From: Mollicutes bacterium
GTDB lineage: Bacteria; Bacillota_I; Bacilli_A; Izemoplasmatales; Izemoplasmataceae
DNA length: 53,808 nucleotides
Reading direction: 5' to 3'
Assembly: GCA_003551005.1 (NCBI GenBank)
Contig: PULR01000002.1
Location: 1-53,808 of the forward strand
Shown here: piece after piece, positions 17,687 through 24,288 of the stretch
Layout of the letters: each line of letters begins with the position of its first letter
Numbering within the stretch: the stretch's first letter is position 1
The notes under the pieces: model-generated
What the model saw: the letters and a program-made list of their open reading frames with translations, nothing else
Database searches by the model: none
What the model was told of the DNA's origin: nothing
Position numbers and translations under genes: made by a program

Positions 17687-18610
17687 CTAGTTGTCCTTGA
17701 TCCATTTGACTAAGTAATCGTACACATAAGCGCGGTTTTTTTCGTTGAGGATCTCATGCCGGGCATAATAGATCGGCTTGACCTCTCCCCAGAAACCTTT
17801 TATCTTTCGCTCGTAGGTCTGGGCCAATTTCTCGATGCCTTTCATCTCCTTCTTGACGAGCGGGTCGGAAGCTCCGGAGATGAACAGCACCGGAATGTTC
17901 GCGGTCTTCTCGATGTTCTTTGAAAGCGAGACCTTGAACACGCCTTTGAAAAATTCACGGTAAAAATACTTGTTATAGATGAAACCGGAGAGGTCGTCCT
18001 CCTGATAGGCTTGAATGACTTCCGGATTCAAAGCGAGCCAATCGTACTTCCCCTTCGCGTTGGGAAGTTTGCGGTTGACCGAACGGCTCATCAGCCAGTT
18101 CATGAGGCGATGGCGCGCAGCCGAGGGCATGAACCAGCCGGTGAAGTAAGCCAGCCCGGCCATCAGCGGAGCGACGATATGGCTTCGTGGCAACGTCCCC
18201 ATGACGATAGCCCGCTTGACATGTTTCGGGTCTTTCTGCAGATAGCGACGTAGCAGTATGGAACCCATGCTGTGGCCCAGAATAGTGACGTTCTTGCTGT
18301 TTTCATGCTGGGTGATATATTTCTGGACGTCACCGATATCGTCCACGAGACGCTCGAAACGGTCGTGTTTCGTAAAGACGCCGAGACTTCCGTCTTCATC
18401 CAGGCTCCGGCCATGACGACGGTGATCTTGCAAATAGACGCTATAACCTTGTTCAGCGAGGTGGGTCGCGAATTCATCATAACGTCCCGAGTGCTCGCTC
18501 ATGCCATGAAGGACATGGACAACGCCCTTCTTGCGTCCATCGGGTGCGTAGTTCTTCACATGAAGACGGATGCCGTCGCTGGTCTTCACGGATTCTTCTG
18601 TGAACTTCAT
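17687..18610 (-). CDS. Alpha/beta hydrolase, monoacylglycerol lipase-like
   Basis: 307-residue serine hydrolase. The nucleophile is in LGHSMGSILLRRYL, the oxyanion region in VVHVLHGMSEHSGRYDEFA, the acid in FISGASDPLV and the histidine in YARHEILNE. The HGMxEHxxRY and DHRRHGRS segments are typical of the monoacylglycerol lipase / lysophospholipase (PldB-like) group, Hydrolase_4. The protein has no signal peptide, so a cytoplasmic role in lipid turnover is likely, but the substrate is a guess. It is a single-gene unit with a promoter (18656-18683) and a terminator, divergent from the nucleotidase gene. Confidence 0.9.
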   Translation of the reverse strand: MKFTEESVKTSDGIRLHVKNYAPDGRKKGVVHVLHGMSEHSGRYDEFATHLAEQGYSVYLQDHRRHGRSLDEDGSLGVFTKHDRFERLVDDIGDVQKYITQHENSKNVTILGHSMGSILLRRYLQKDPKHVKRAIVMGTLPRSHIVAPLMAGLAYFTGWFMPSAARHRLMNWLMSRSVNRKLPNAKGKYDWLALNPEVIQAYQEDDLSGFIYNKYFYREFFKGVFKVSLSKNIEKTANIPVLFISGASDPLVKKEMKGIEKLAQTYERKIKGFWGEVKPIYYARHEILNEKNRAYVYDYLVKWIKDN

Positions 18611-18655
18611 AAGGACCTCCCGATTTCAATGTTTTGGTCAGTTTCTCTAAAAATT

Positions 18656-18683
18656 ATTATACCACATTTTTTTCATCTAACAA
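18656..18683 (-). promoter_or_regulatory. Promoter of the alpha/beta hydrolase gene
   Basis: On the minus strand TTGTTA (18678-18683), a 16-base spacer and a perfect TATAAT (18656-18661) lie about 45 bases upstream of the hydrolase start. Confidence 0.65.
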
Positions 18684-18705
18684 CCGCCCCAAGCCTTGCA
18701 TATTC

Positions 18706-18736
18706 ATGACACAAAAGCCAGGCTGCATGTTATAAT
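18706..18736 (+). promoter_or_regulatory. Extended -10 promoter of the nucleotidase gene
   Basis: TGTTATAAT, an extended -10 element (TATAAT at 18731-18736), lies 36 bases before the ATG. The best -35 candidate, ATGACA at 18706-18711, has a long 19-base spacer, so the extended -10 may carry most of the activity. Confidence 0.6.
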
Positions 18737-18772
18737 GCAATGAGTATTCAATACAAAGAGAAGGTGGGACAC

Positions 18773-20257
18773 ATGAAACGGACATTGCTGCTGCTTCTAA
18801 TGATAATGACCGCATTCTCCGTTGCGGCCTGTGGCACTATCGACAACGGTTCAGATGACACTACAGACGGCTACGACGACAACATCATCAACATCTATCA
18901 CATGAACGACCTGCATGGCGCCCTCACAGATGAGCAAGGCGGCATGCACATGGCGAATGTCGGCAACTTCCTGGTCGACGAGAAGACCAACAACCCTGAG
19001 AACACCATCATCGTTGCCGGCGGAGACATGGTCCAGGGCACGCTGCTATCGAACTATTTCTACGGCGAAAACGTCGTCGAAGTCATGGACGCAGTCGGTT
19101 TCGACGCCGCGGCCATCGGCAACCACGAATTCGACTGGGGACTTGAAAAGGTCACCCGTTATTATCAGGACACCGATGAAGACGTCCACCGCGCCGAACA
19201 TCCGATGCTGGGGGCGAACGTCTTCTACGAAGGCACCGAAACCATCCCGGACGGCATCGAACCCTACACCATCCTTGAACGCGGTGAGTGGGAGATCGGC
19301 ATCATCGGCACCATCGGCTACGGGCTTGAATCCTCCATTCTGGCCCCCATGGTCGAGGATTATGAATTCGCCGACCCGGTCCCCGTCGTCGAGGACCATG
19401 CACGGATGCTGCGCGAAGAAAAAGACGTCGATTCGGTCATCCTCATCACCCATGACCCCGGCGAAGCGGATCTCGGCAGTGACCTGAACGCCAGCGTTGC
19501 AGCCTTCCCCGAGGACGCACGCGTCGACGCGGTCTTCAACGGCCACAGACACTATGAGCGAATCGACTGGTACGGCGACATGCCCACCATGGAATCCGGC
19601 GATGACGGCGAATATGTCGGGCACGTCCAGCTTGAGATGTCCGAGGACGGGGCTGTCGCGACCTACGCGGCCAACCTCTCCCAGACCGATGTCTCACGAT
19701 TCTGGGAACGCAACGAAGACGTCGAGAGGCTGATTGAAGGATACCAGGAAGACATCTCCCATCTGTTCGAACCGGTCACGAAAGCCGACTCCGATGCCAG
19801 CCAATACGACCTTGCGGAATGGATGGCGCGACTGATGATGAAAGGAACCGAGGCCGACATCGGCATTCAAAACAGTGGAGGCACCCGGACCGACTACAGT
19901 GCAGGCGAGGATATCTCCCACGCCAGACTCTACGACGCCTTTCCCTTCGACAACACTGTCGTCACGGTCGAAGTCCCCGGTGACGTTGCCGCTCAAGTGA
20001 TGGATGACAATGTCTACGCTTCGAATGTGGATCACATCGAGTCCGATGAAACCTACAAGGTCGCGACCAACAACTACATTTTCCATCATGAACGCAACGA
20101 ACTCGAACAGGCAGGCGAGAACATCATCTACAAAGAAGCGGAGATGTTCGAGTTCGCCGTCGGCGCACTCGAATGGATGGTCGACGAATACGATTCCTTC
20201 GACACCGGCCACACACTGAATCTCGGCTACTATGAAGAATGGGTTGAAACGGACTAA
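18773..20257 (+). CDS. Lipoprotein 5'-nucleotidase / metallophosphoesterase
   Basis: 494-residue exported lipoprotein. The signal peptide ends in a lipobox (SVAAC), so the mature protein is anchored outside the membrane. The metallophosphatase domain shows HMNDLHGAL, GGDMVQGTL, GNHEFDWG, ITHDPGE and GHRHYE; a 5'-nucleotidase C-terminal domain follows (about residues 320-470; QNSGGTRTDYSAG, DAFPFDNTVVTVEVPG). Such enzymes release phosphate and nucleosides from extracellular nucleotides. The mature part is extremely acidic. GAAGGTGGG before 18773 and the signal peptide fix the start rather than the upstream in-frame ATG at 18740. Confidence 0.93.
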   Translation: MKRTLLLLLMIMTAFSVAACGTIDNGSDDTTDGYDDNIINIYHMNDLHGALTDEQGGMHMANVGNFLVDEKTNNPENTIIVAGGDMVQGTLLSNYFYGENVVEVMDAVGFDAAAIGNHEFDWGLEKVTRYYQDTDEDVHRAEHPMLGANVFYEGTETIPDGIEPYTILERGEWEIGIIGTIGYGLESSILAPMVEDYEFADPVPVVEDHARMLREEKDVDSVILITHDPGEADLGSDLNASVAAFPEDARVDAVFNGHRHYERIDWYGDMPTMESGDDGEYVGHVQLEMSEDGAVATYAANLSQTDVSRFWERNEDVERLIEGYQEDISHLFEPVTKADSDASQYDLAEWMARLMMKGTEADIGIQNSGGTRTDYSAGEDISHARLYDAFPFDNTVVTVEVPGDVAAQVMDDNVYASNVDHIESDETYKVATNNYIFHHERNELEQAGENIIYKEAEMFEFAVGALEWMVDEYDSFDTGHTLNLGYYEEWVETD

Positions 20258-20269
20258 ATCCCGATAAAC

Positions 20270-20305
20270 AAAGCGGCCCGACGAAACATCGCCGAGCCGC
20301 TTTTT
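20270..20305 (+). terminator. Intrinsic terminator after the nucleotidase gene
   Basis: AAAGCGGC and GCCGCTTTTT form a stem with a loop of 18 bases, ending in a T-run, 13 bases past the stop. Confidence 0.8.
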
Positions 20306-20332
20306 CTATGACTGTTAACAATAAGACGAGAA

Positions 20333-20407
20333 TGGAGGTCCCGACCGGATTCGAACCGGTGATCACGGAGTTGCAGTCCATTGCCTTAGCCACTTGGCTA
20401 CGGGACC
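20333..20407 (-). tRNA. tRNA-Cys (GCA)
   Basis: On the minus strand GGTCCCG pairs with CGGGACC, followed by U73 and an encoded CCA. The anticodon loop CTGCAAC gives anticodon GCA. The T arm contains GGTTCGAATCC. U73 is the usual cysteine identity base. Confidence 0.95.
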
Positions 20408-20466
20408 CTTTCAGCGCAGATTATGATACCTCACCCGACAGCGGTTGTCAACCTTTCGCCTCGGCC

Positions 20467-21153
20467 TTATGATGACGTATCCTGATGTGTATCCACGGCT
20501 GGGTCCGCTTCTTCGTCCGGGCCGGCCTTCTTCTCGAAATATCTCAGCAACAGACGTTGCAGGGACATCATCAGCAGAGCGAATGACACACCGATGATGG
20601 CAATCCAGAAGACAAGCGTGCCCGTCTGTGCCGCATCCCCCATCAGATAGACGAAATAGGACGTGATGGAGAAACGCACCGCACGAGAGAAGAACGCCGC
20701 GAAGACGAAGGGACGGAATTTCATCTTGGCGATCGCCGCGGTGAAGACGATTACGAAGAAAGGCAGCGGAGTCATCGCGAAGATGAAGATCGCCCAGAAC
20801 CCATAAAGGTCGAACATACGTTTCGCTTTCCGCTGGTTCTTTTTACTGACGAAACGGTTGTAGAGACGATTATCTTCTTTCGCTAGAAAAAAATAGACGA
20901 TGATGGCGCCGATGGTGTTCGCGGTCACAAGGTTCAATGTCAAAAACCACCAACGCTCCGGGCTAGCGACAACCAGAGGAATCAGGATGAACTCGACCCC
21001 GGCCATCGGGGTGATGGTTTCAAATATGGAATAGAAAAAGAGACCGATCTCACCGAACCGGATAAAGAATTCAATCACCGGTTCAAAAAGTTCGGTTATG
21101 GTATCTATGATAGACTGGTCGTTATTGGTACTCAAGAGGAGACGCATCAGCAT
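20467..21153 (-). CDS. VTT/DedA-like membrane protein (YqaA type)
   Basis: 228-residue membrane protein of the VTT domain superfamily (SNARE-associated/DedA/YqaA). The family-like segments are FETITPMAGVEFILIPL, LVTANTIGAIIVYFFLA and the later FAMTPLPFFVIVFTAAIAKM followed by SRAVRFSITSYFVYLMG, which has the characteristic Arg in a membrane segment. Members are linked to lipid carrier flipping and membrane homeostasis. I chose the ATG at 21153 because AGGGGTG lies six bases before it; the frame stays open to 21204. It has its own promoter and its C-terminal tail is acidic. Confidence 0.82.
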   Translation of the reverse strand: MLMRLLLSTNNDQSIIDTITELFEPVIEFFIRFGEIGLFFYSIFETITPMAGVEFILIPLVVASPERWWFLTLNLVTANTIGAIIVYFFLAKEDNRLYNRFVSKKNQRKAKRMFDLYGFWAIFIFAMTPLPFFVIVFTAAIAKMKFRPFVFAAFFSRAVRFSITSYFVYLMGDAAQTGTLVFWIAIIGVSFALLMMSLQRLLLRYFEKKAGPDEEADPAVDTHQDTSS

Positions 21154-21217
21154 GGCATACACCCCTACTAACCTTCCTGATGAAGTTCCAGAACGTATTC
21201 CCATTCCTTAACAATTT

Positions 21218-21246
21218 ATTATAGCACATAGACCCCGGACCGACAA
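21218..21246 (-). promoter_or_regulatory. Promoter of the VTT/DedA-like gene
   Basis: On the minus strand TTGTCG (21241-21246), a 17-base spacer and TATAAT (21218-21223) precede the gene by about 65 bases. Confidence 0.65.
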
Positions 21247-21302
21247 TTTGGAAAGCTTAGGAATGGCCCCTGGGAGAATATCGAGCCAGAATTACCAAAA
21301 TA

Positions 21303-21328
21303 AGAAAACGGCGGAATCCTCCGCCGTT
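21303..21328 (-). terminator. Terminator of the tRNA-Pro/Arg cluster
   Basis: AACGGCGGA (21307-21315) and TCCGCCGTT (21320-21328) form a perfect nine-base stem with a four-base loop; on the minus strand it ends in TTTTCTTATTTT. It lies just past tRNA-Pro(CGG). Confidence 0.85.
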
Positions 21329-21338
21329 GTCCACAAAC

Positions 21339-21415
21339 TGGTCGGGAAGACAGGATTTGAACCTGCGACCTCTTAGCCCCGAACCAAGCGCTCTACCAAG
21401 CTGAGCTACTTCCCG
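21339..21415 (-). tRNA. tRNA-Pro (CGG)
   Basis: CGGGAAG pairs with CTTCCCG, followed by A73 and an encoded CCA. The anticodon loop TTCGGGG gives CGG. The anticodon stem contains one G-U pair (CTTGG with CTAAG). An 8-base-scale hairpin (CCGTGC-AAAC-GCACGG, 21419-21434) lies just upstream of its 5' end. Confidence 0.93.
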
Positions 21416-21442
21416 TGACCGTGCAAACGCACGGGGTGATAT

Positions 21443-21474
21443 AAAAAAGAGCATATGCCGTCTAATGGCTGCTC
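21443..21474 (-). terminator. Possible terminator between the two tRNA-Pro genes
   Basis: On the minus strand GAGCA and TGCTC flank a small GCC/GGC inner pair and are followed by TTTTTT. It would end transcription from the upstream promoter after tRNA-Pro(TGG), leaving tRNA-Pro(CGG) dependent on read-through; no second promoter was seen. Confidence 0.5.
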
Positions 21475-21502
21475 CGATGCCCGGTCGCAAACTGCATGCT
21501 CA

Positions 21503-21579
21503 TGGTCGGGAAGACAGGATTTGAACCTGCGACCTCTTGGCCCCAAACCAAGCGCTCTACCAAGCTAAGCTACTTCCCG
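21503..21579 (-). tRNA. tRNA-Pro (TGG)
   Basis: Same acceptor and T-arm sequences as tRNA-Pro(CGG); the anticodon loop TTTGGGG gives TGG. CCA is encoded. It starts four bases after tRNA-Arg, so both are cut from one transcript. Confidence 0.95.
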
Positions 21580-21582
21580 TGG

Positions 21583-21659
21583 TGGCGCGCCCAAGAGGAT
21601 TCGAACCCCTAACCTTTTGATCCGTAGTCAAACGCTCTATCCAATTGAGCTATGGGCGC
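21583..21659 (-). tRNA. tRNA-Arg (ACG)
   Basis: GCGCCCA pairs with TGGGCGC, followed by G73 and an encoded CCA. The anticodon loop CTACGGA gives ACG, which in bacteria is deaminated to ICG by TadA. First gene of the tRNA cluster. Confidence 0.95.
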
Positions 21660-21965
21660 ACAGGCATGCTCCGCAACCGCAAAGGAATTATAACATACGG
21701 CCATATTCTTTGCAAGTTGAGACAACCGCATTAAAGCATACCAGAAAACCTACTAGACTGCAACCCTTTTGTGTCATGGTCTGGATTCCTCCGTGTTTGC
21801 CAATCCCTTTGAACGTTTCGCAGATCACACCGTCCATTCAAGGGAGCCGAAGAGGAAAGAAAACTGGAACATTCCACTGCTAGAGACAGGCAACTTCTAC
21901 TGGGCCCATACAGGGTGTTTATGATACAATTGTTAAAGAACCCATTCATAGGAGGCTTTTGACAT
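21660..21965. other. Intergenic region between tRNA-Arg and the MsrQ-like gene
   Basis: 306 bases. The left end holds the tRNA promoter. The right end holds AGGAGG (21951-21956) for the MsrQ-like gene and a TATGATACAAT that may be its -10, without a clear -35. Short frames in the middle have no ribosome binding site or recognisable composition. I see nothing else in it. Confidence 0.6.
21687..21715 (-). promoter_or_regulatory. Strong promoter of the tRNA-Arg/Pro cluster
   Basis: On the minus strand TTGCAA (21710-21715), a 17-base spacer and TATAAT (21687-21692) lie about 28 bases upstream of the tRNA-Arg 5' end. Confidence 0.8.
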
Positions 21966-22640
21966 ATGGACGCATTGCTTGGTTTCACCGGTTTCATCGC
22001 CATCGTCCCCGTGGCCCTTTTCGTCTACTACAAGGGACGACATTTGCACAAGAATGAATATACCTACTACTGGGGAGCCGGATTGATCGCACTCATCGCA
22101 ACGATTCTCTCCATCTGGACCCAGGTGGGCGAACCGCCGATCGACATTGAACGTCTGCCACTCATCTATGAGCTGTTCTTTCAAGGCCATCTGACCTTCG
22201 CCCTCTTCATGCTCGTGATGTTCGCGGGCGCTTTCAAGAAGAAAACGAAACCCAAGATCACCCTGATGATGGTGCGGCGGGAGATGGCGATTATCGGCTT
22301 TTTCTTTCTCGTCCCGCATGCTGCTTTCCTGCTTTTGACGGCGCTGGGCGCATGGAATCCGACCGGCTCGATCGCCTTCTTGATCATGGTTCCGCTTTTC
22401 ATTACCAGTTTTCCGAAAATCCGCAGGAAAATGCATCCCTTACAATGGCGCAAGCTCCACAAGGCCGCCTATGCTGCCTACGCATTCATCTATGCCCATC
22501 TTCTCACTATCAACTTGATTGCTCAGGATGACGGATTACGCTTTGTCCGCTTCGCCCTCTACACAATTATCTTCATCGTCTATACGTATTTGAAATTCAA
22601 TAACTATATCCTCCCTGAACGAAAGAAACAACAAGCCTGA
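21966..22640 (+). CDS. Ferric reductase-like transmembrane protein (MsrQ/YedZ-like)
   Basis: 224-residue membrane protein with about six helices. The segment MHPLQWRKLHKAAYAAYAFIYAHLL carries the W-x2-LH-x2-x-Y and following H pattern of the ferric reductase-like heme-binding domain, as in MsrQ, where the histidines ligate heme b. An earlier helix holds another candidate His (VPHAAFLLLT). In other bacteria MsrQ passes electrons to the MsrP methionine sulfoxide reductase, but no msrP is nearby and the role is open. AGGAGG precedes the ATG. It is a single gene closed by a terminator. Confidence 0.75.
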   Translation: MDALLGFTGFIAIVPVALFVYYKGRHLHKNEYTYYWGAGLIALIATILSIWTQVGEPPIDIERLPLIYELFFQGHLTFALFMLVMFAGAFKKKTKPKITLMMVRREMAIIGFFFLVPHAAFLLLTALGAWNPTGSIAFLIMVPLFITSFPKIRRKMHPLQWRKLHKAAYAAYAFIYAHLLTINLIAQDDGLRFVRFALYTIIFIVYTYLKFNNYILPERKKQQA

Positions 22641-22643
22641 AAG

Positions 22644-22667
22644 CCGGAGCATGACTCCGGTTTTTTT
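22644..22667 (+). terminator. Intrinsic terminator after the MsrQ-like gene
   Basis: CCGGAG-CATGA-CTCCGG followed by seven T, directly after the stop. Confidence 0.85.
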
Positions 22668-22682
22668 CTGCAAGCATTTTAT

Positions 22683-22710
22683 TTGTAAATATTATATTTT
22701 ATGAGATAAT
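22683..22710 (+). promoter_or_regulatory. Promoter of sodA
   Basis: TTGTAA (22683-22688), a 16-base AT-rich spacer and GATAAT (22705-22710), 32 bases before the sodA start. Confidence 0.65.
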
Positions 22711-22742
22711 GACCCTGTAACGAAACTTAAGGAGGGAAAACC

Positions 22743-23351
22743 ATGGAATTTACTCTTCCGAAACTGAATTACAATTATGATGCATTAGAACCCTACATCG
22801 ACGCAAGAACAATGGAAATCCATCACACCAAGCATCACCAGACCTACATCACGAAACTAGAAAACGCCGTCAAGGAAAGCGGCCTTGAAGAGAAAGACCT
22901 CGCCGAGGTCCTCGCGAATCTAGACGACGTGCCTGAGGAGATCCGCACCGCTGTCCGCAACAACGGCGGCGGCCATTACAACCACACGTTGTTCTGGGAG
23001 ATCCTCAAGCCCGCCGGTCAAGTTGAACAGCCTGAAGGCGAGCTGAAAGAAGCCATCAATCAGACCTTCGGCGGATTCGAAGACTTTAAGGAGGCTTTCG
23101 CGGCTGCTGCCAAGGGGCGTTTCGGAAGCGGCTGGGCATGGCTCGTCGTCGATGATGCGGGAGAGCTACGCATCACATCAACGCCGAACCAGGACGTCCC
23201 CTTTGATGAAGGCACCCCCATTCTCGGCCTGGATGTGTGGGAGCACGCCTATTACCTGAAGTATCAGAACCGTCGGCCGGACTACATCGAGGCGTTCTGG
23301 AACGTCGTGAACTGGAGACAGGTCGAAACGTACTATCAACAAGCACGTTAA
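22743..23351 (+). CDS. sodA: Superoxide dismutase, Mn/Fe family
   Basis: 202-residue enzyme that converts superoxide to oxygen and hydrogen peroxide. Metal ligands are His in [12 protein letters not shown], His in [10 protein letters not shown], and Asp/His in [23 protein letters not shown] and GGGHYNH are family signatures. The Gly-Gly before HYNHTLFW is usual for Mn-type enzymes, but the metal cannot be proven by eye. TAAGGAGGG gives a strong ribosome binding site. It is a single-gene unit with its own promoter and terminator, consistent with independent control by oxygen stress. Confidence 0.97.
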   Translation: MEFTLPKLNYNYDALEPYIDARTMEIHHTKHHQTYITKLENAVKESGLEEKDLAEVLANLDDVPEEIRTAVRNNGGGHYNHTLFWEILKPAGQVEQPEGELKEAINQTFGGFEDFKEAFAAAAKGRFGSGWAWLVVDDAGELRITSTPNQDVPFDEGTPILGLDVWEHAYYLKYQNRRPDYIEAFWNVVNWRQVETYYQQAR

Positions 23352-23361
23352 GACGATGTTC

Positions 23362-23389
23362 AACCCGGGGTAGCCCCTCGGGTTTTTTC
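23362..23389 (+). terminator. Intrinsic terminator after sodA
   Basis: ACCCGGGG, a short TAG loop and CCCCTCGGGT form an imperfect stem followed by a T-run. Confidence 0.8.
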
Positions 23390-23435
23390 ATGAGGACCCT
23401 TCTGTGCTATACTCATGGAGAAGGGAGCGTTGGCA

Positions 23436-23546
23436 ATGTGGACAGTCTATGGATTCACATGCAAACAAACAGCCTCCGACCTTCAGTTCAAGCTGGACTG
23501 TCGTCGATGTCTGAATAAGAACCGGGAACAACCATGGGCACGTTGA
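23436..23546 (+). CDS. Possible 36-aa Cys-containing small protein overlapping the DUF554 start
   Basis: Starts MWTVYGFTCKQT and ends REQPWAR, with three Cys including CRRC. AAGGGAG lies eight bases before its ATG, a better ribosome binding site than that of the DUF554 gene. Its TGA lies 10 bases inside the DUF554 gene, a pattern of translational coupling. TATACT at 23408-23413 may be its -10. No family recognised. It may be a real small protein or a leader peptide, or chance. Confidence 0.4.
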   Translation: MWTVYGFTCKQTASDLQFKLDCRRCLNKNREQPWAR

Positions 23547-24235
23547 TTAACGCAGCGGCGATCGTGCTCGCGGCGGCGATCGGCACGATTCTCAAGCGCG
23601 GCCTCCCGCAGCATTTGCAGCGCACCGTGCTTTTTACTATGGGGCTCGCGCTCGTGGCGCTTTCCCTGGGCTGGTTCCTCTCCGATTTCCTGCAGGTCGC
23701 CAACGGGACGCTAAAGAGCCGCTTTGAACTGCTGATACTTGTCTCGTTGGTACTCGGCACCCTGATCGGTGAAAAACTTGATATCGACGGCCGCATACAC
23801 AAAGCAGCGCAACGGGTCGAGGACCATTATAACCTCCCCCCAGTCGCAAAAGGGTTTGTGACGGCGACCATCATCTTCTGTGTTGGCGCCTTGGCGATTC
23901 TCGGCCCCATCCAGGAAGCCACCACCGGAAACATCGCCCCCTTGCTTGTCAAGAGCGGTCTCGATTTCACAACCGGCATGATGCTCGCCGCCGTCTACGG
24001 CATCGGGGTGGCCTTTGCTGCTGCAAGCGTGCTTCTTTATCAAGGCGCCTTTTTCTTCATCGGCATTCTTGCGGGCGATCTGATGGGCGCGGAGGCGATC
24101 GCCGCCTTCTCGATGGTCGGAAACATCATCCTGATCGCGATGGGCCTCTCCTTCATGCGCATCGTTGATGTCAAGCCGGCGAACATGCTGCCGGCATTGC
24201 TAATCCCGGTTATTTATTTCCTGCTTTTCGGTTAA
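23534..24235 (+). CDS. DUF554 family membrane protein (YdfK/YqgA-like)
   Basis: 233-residue polytopic membrane protein. The N-terminal GTLINAAAIVLAAAIGTIL, the FCVGALAILGPIQEATTG segment and the SMVGNIILIAMGLSFM near the end are the recognised DUF554 blocks. The family is widespread in Bacillota and its function is unknown; transport is assumed because of the many helices (about seven). The ribosome binding site just before the ATG is weak (GGGAACAACC), so translation may depend on the small frame that overlaps it. Confidence 0.9.
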   Translation: MGTLINAAAIVLAAAIGTILKRGLPQHLQRTVLFTMGLALVALSLGWFLSDFLQVANGTLKSRFELLILVSLVLGTLIGEKLDIDGRIHKAAQRVEDHYNLPPVAKGFVTATIIFCVGALAILGPIQEATTGNIAPLLVKSGLDFTTGMMLAAVYGIGVAFAAASVLLYQGAFFFIGILAGDLMGAEAIAAFSMVGNIILIAMGLSFMRIVDVKPANMLPALLIPVIYFLLFG

Positions 24236-24241
24236 GCTGCC

Positions 24242-24278
24242 AAAAAAGGACGTGAAGCCTCGGCTTCACGTCCTTTTT
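24242..24278. terminator. Bidirectional intrinsic terminator between DUF554 and EF-G-like genes
   Basis: GGACGTGAAGCC and GGCTTCACGTCC form a perfect 12-base stem with a two-base nominal loop, flanked by A and T runs. Confidence 0.9.
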
Positions 24279-24288
24279 CCTTGTACGT

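Noticed and set aside
7489-17700. Signal peptide genes for the HTH-TPR regulators
   Set aside because: I looked in the gaps beside the three regulators for short hydrophobic frames with ribosome binding sites and found none that convinced me.
21870-21965. Promoter for the MsrQ-like gene
   Set aside because: A TACAAT is present but there is no -35 at acceptable distance, so it is only mentioned, not listed.
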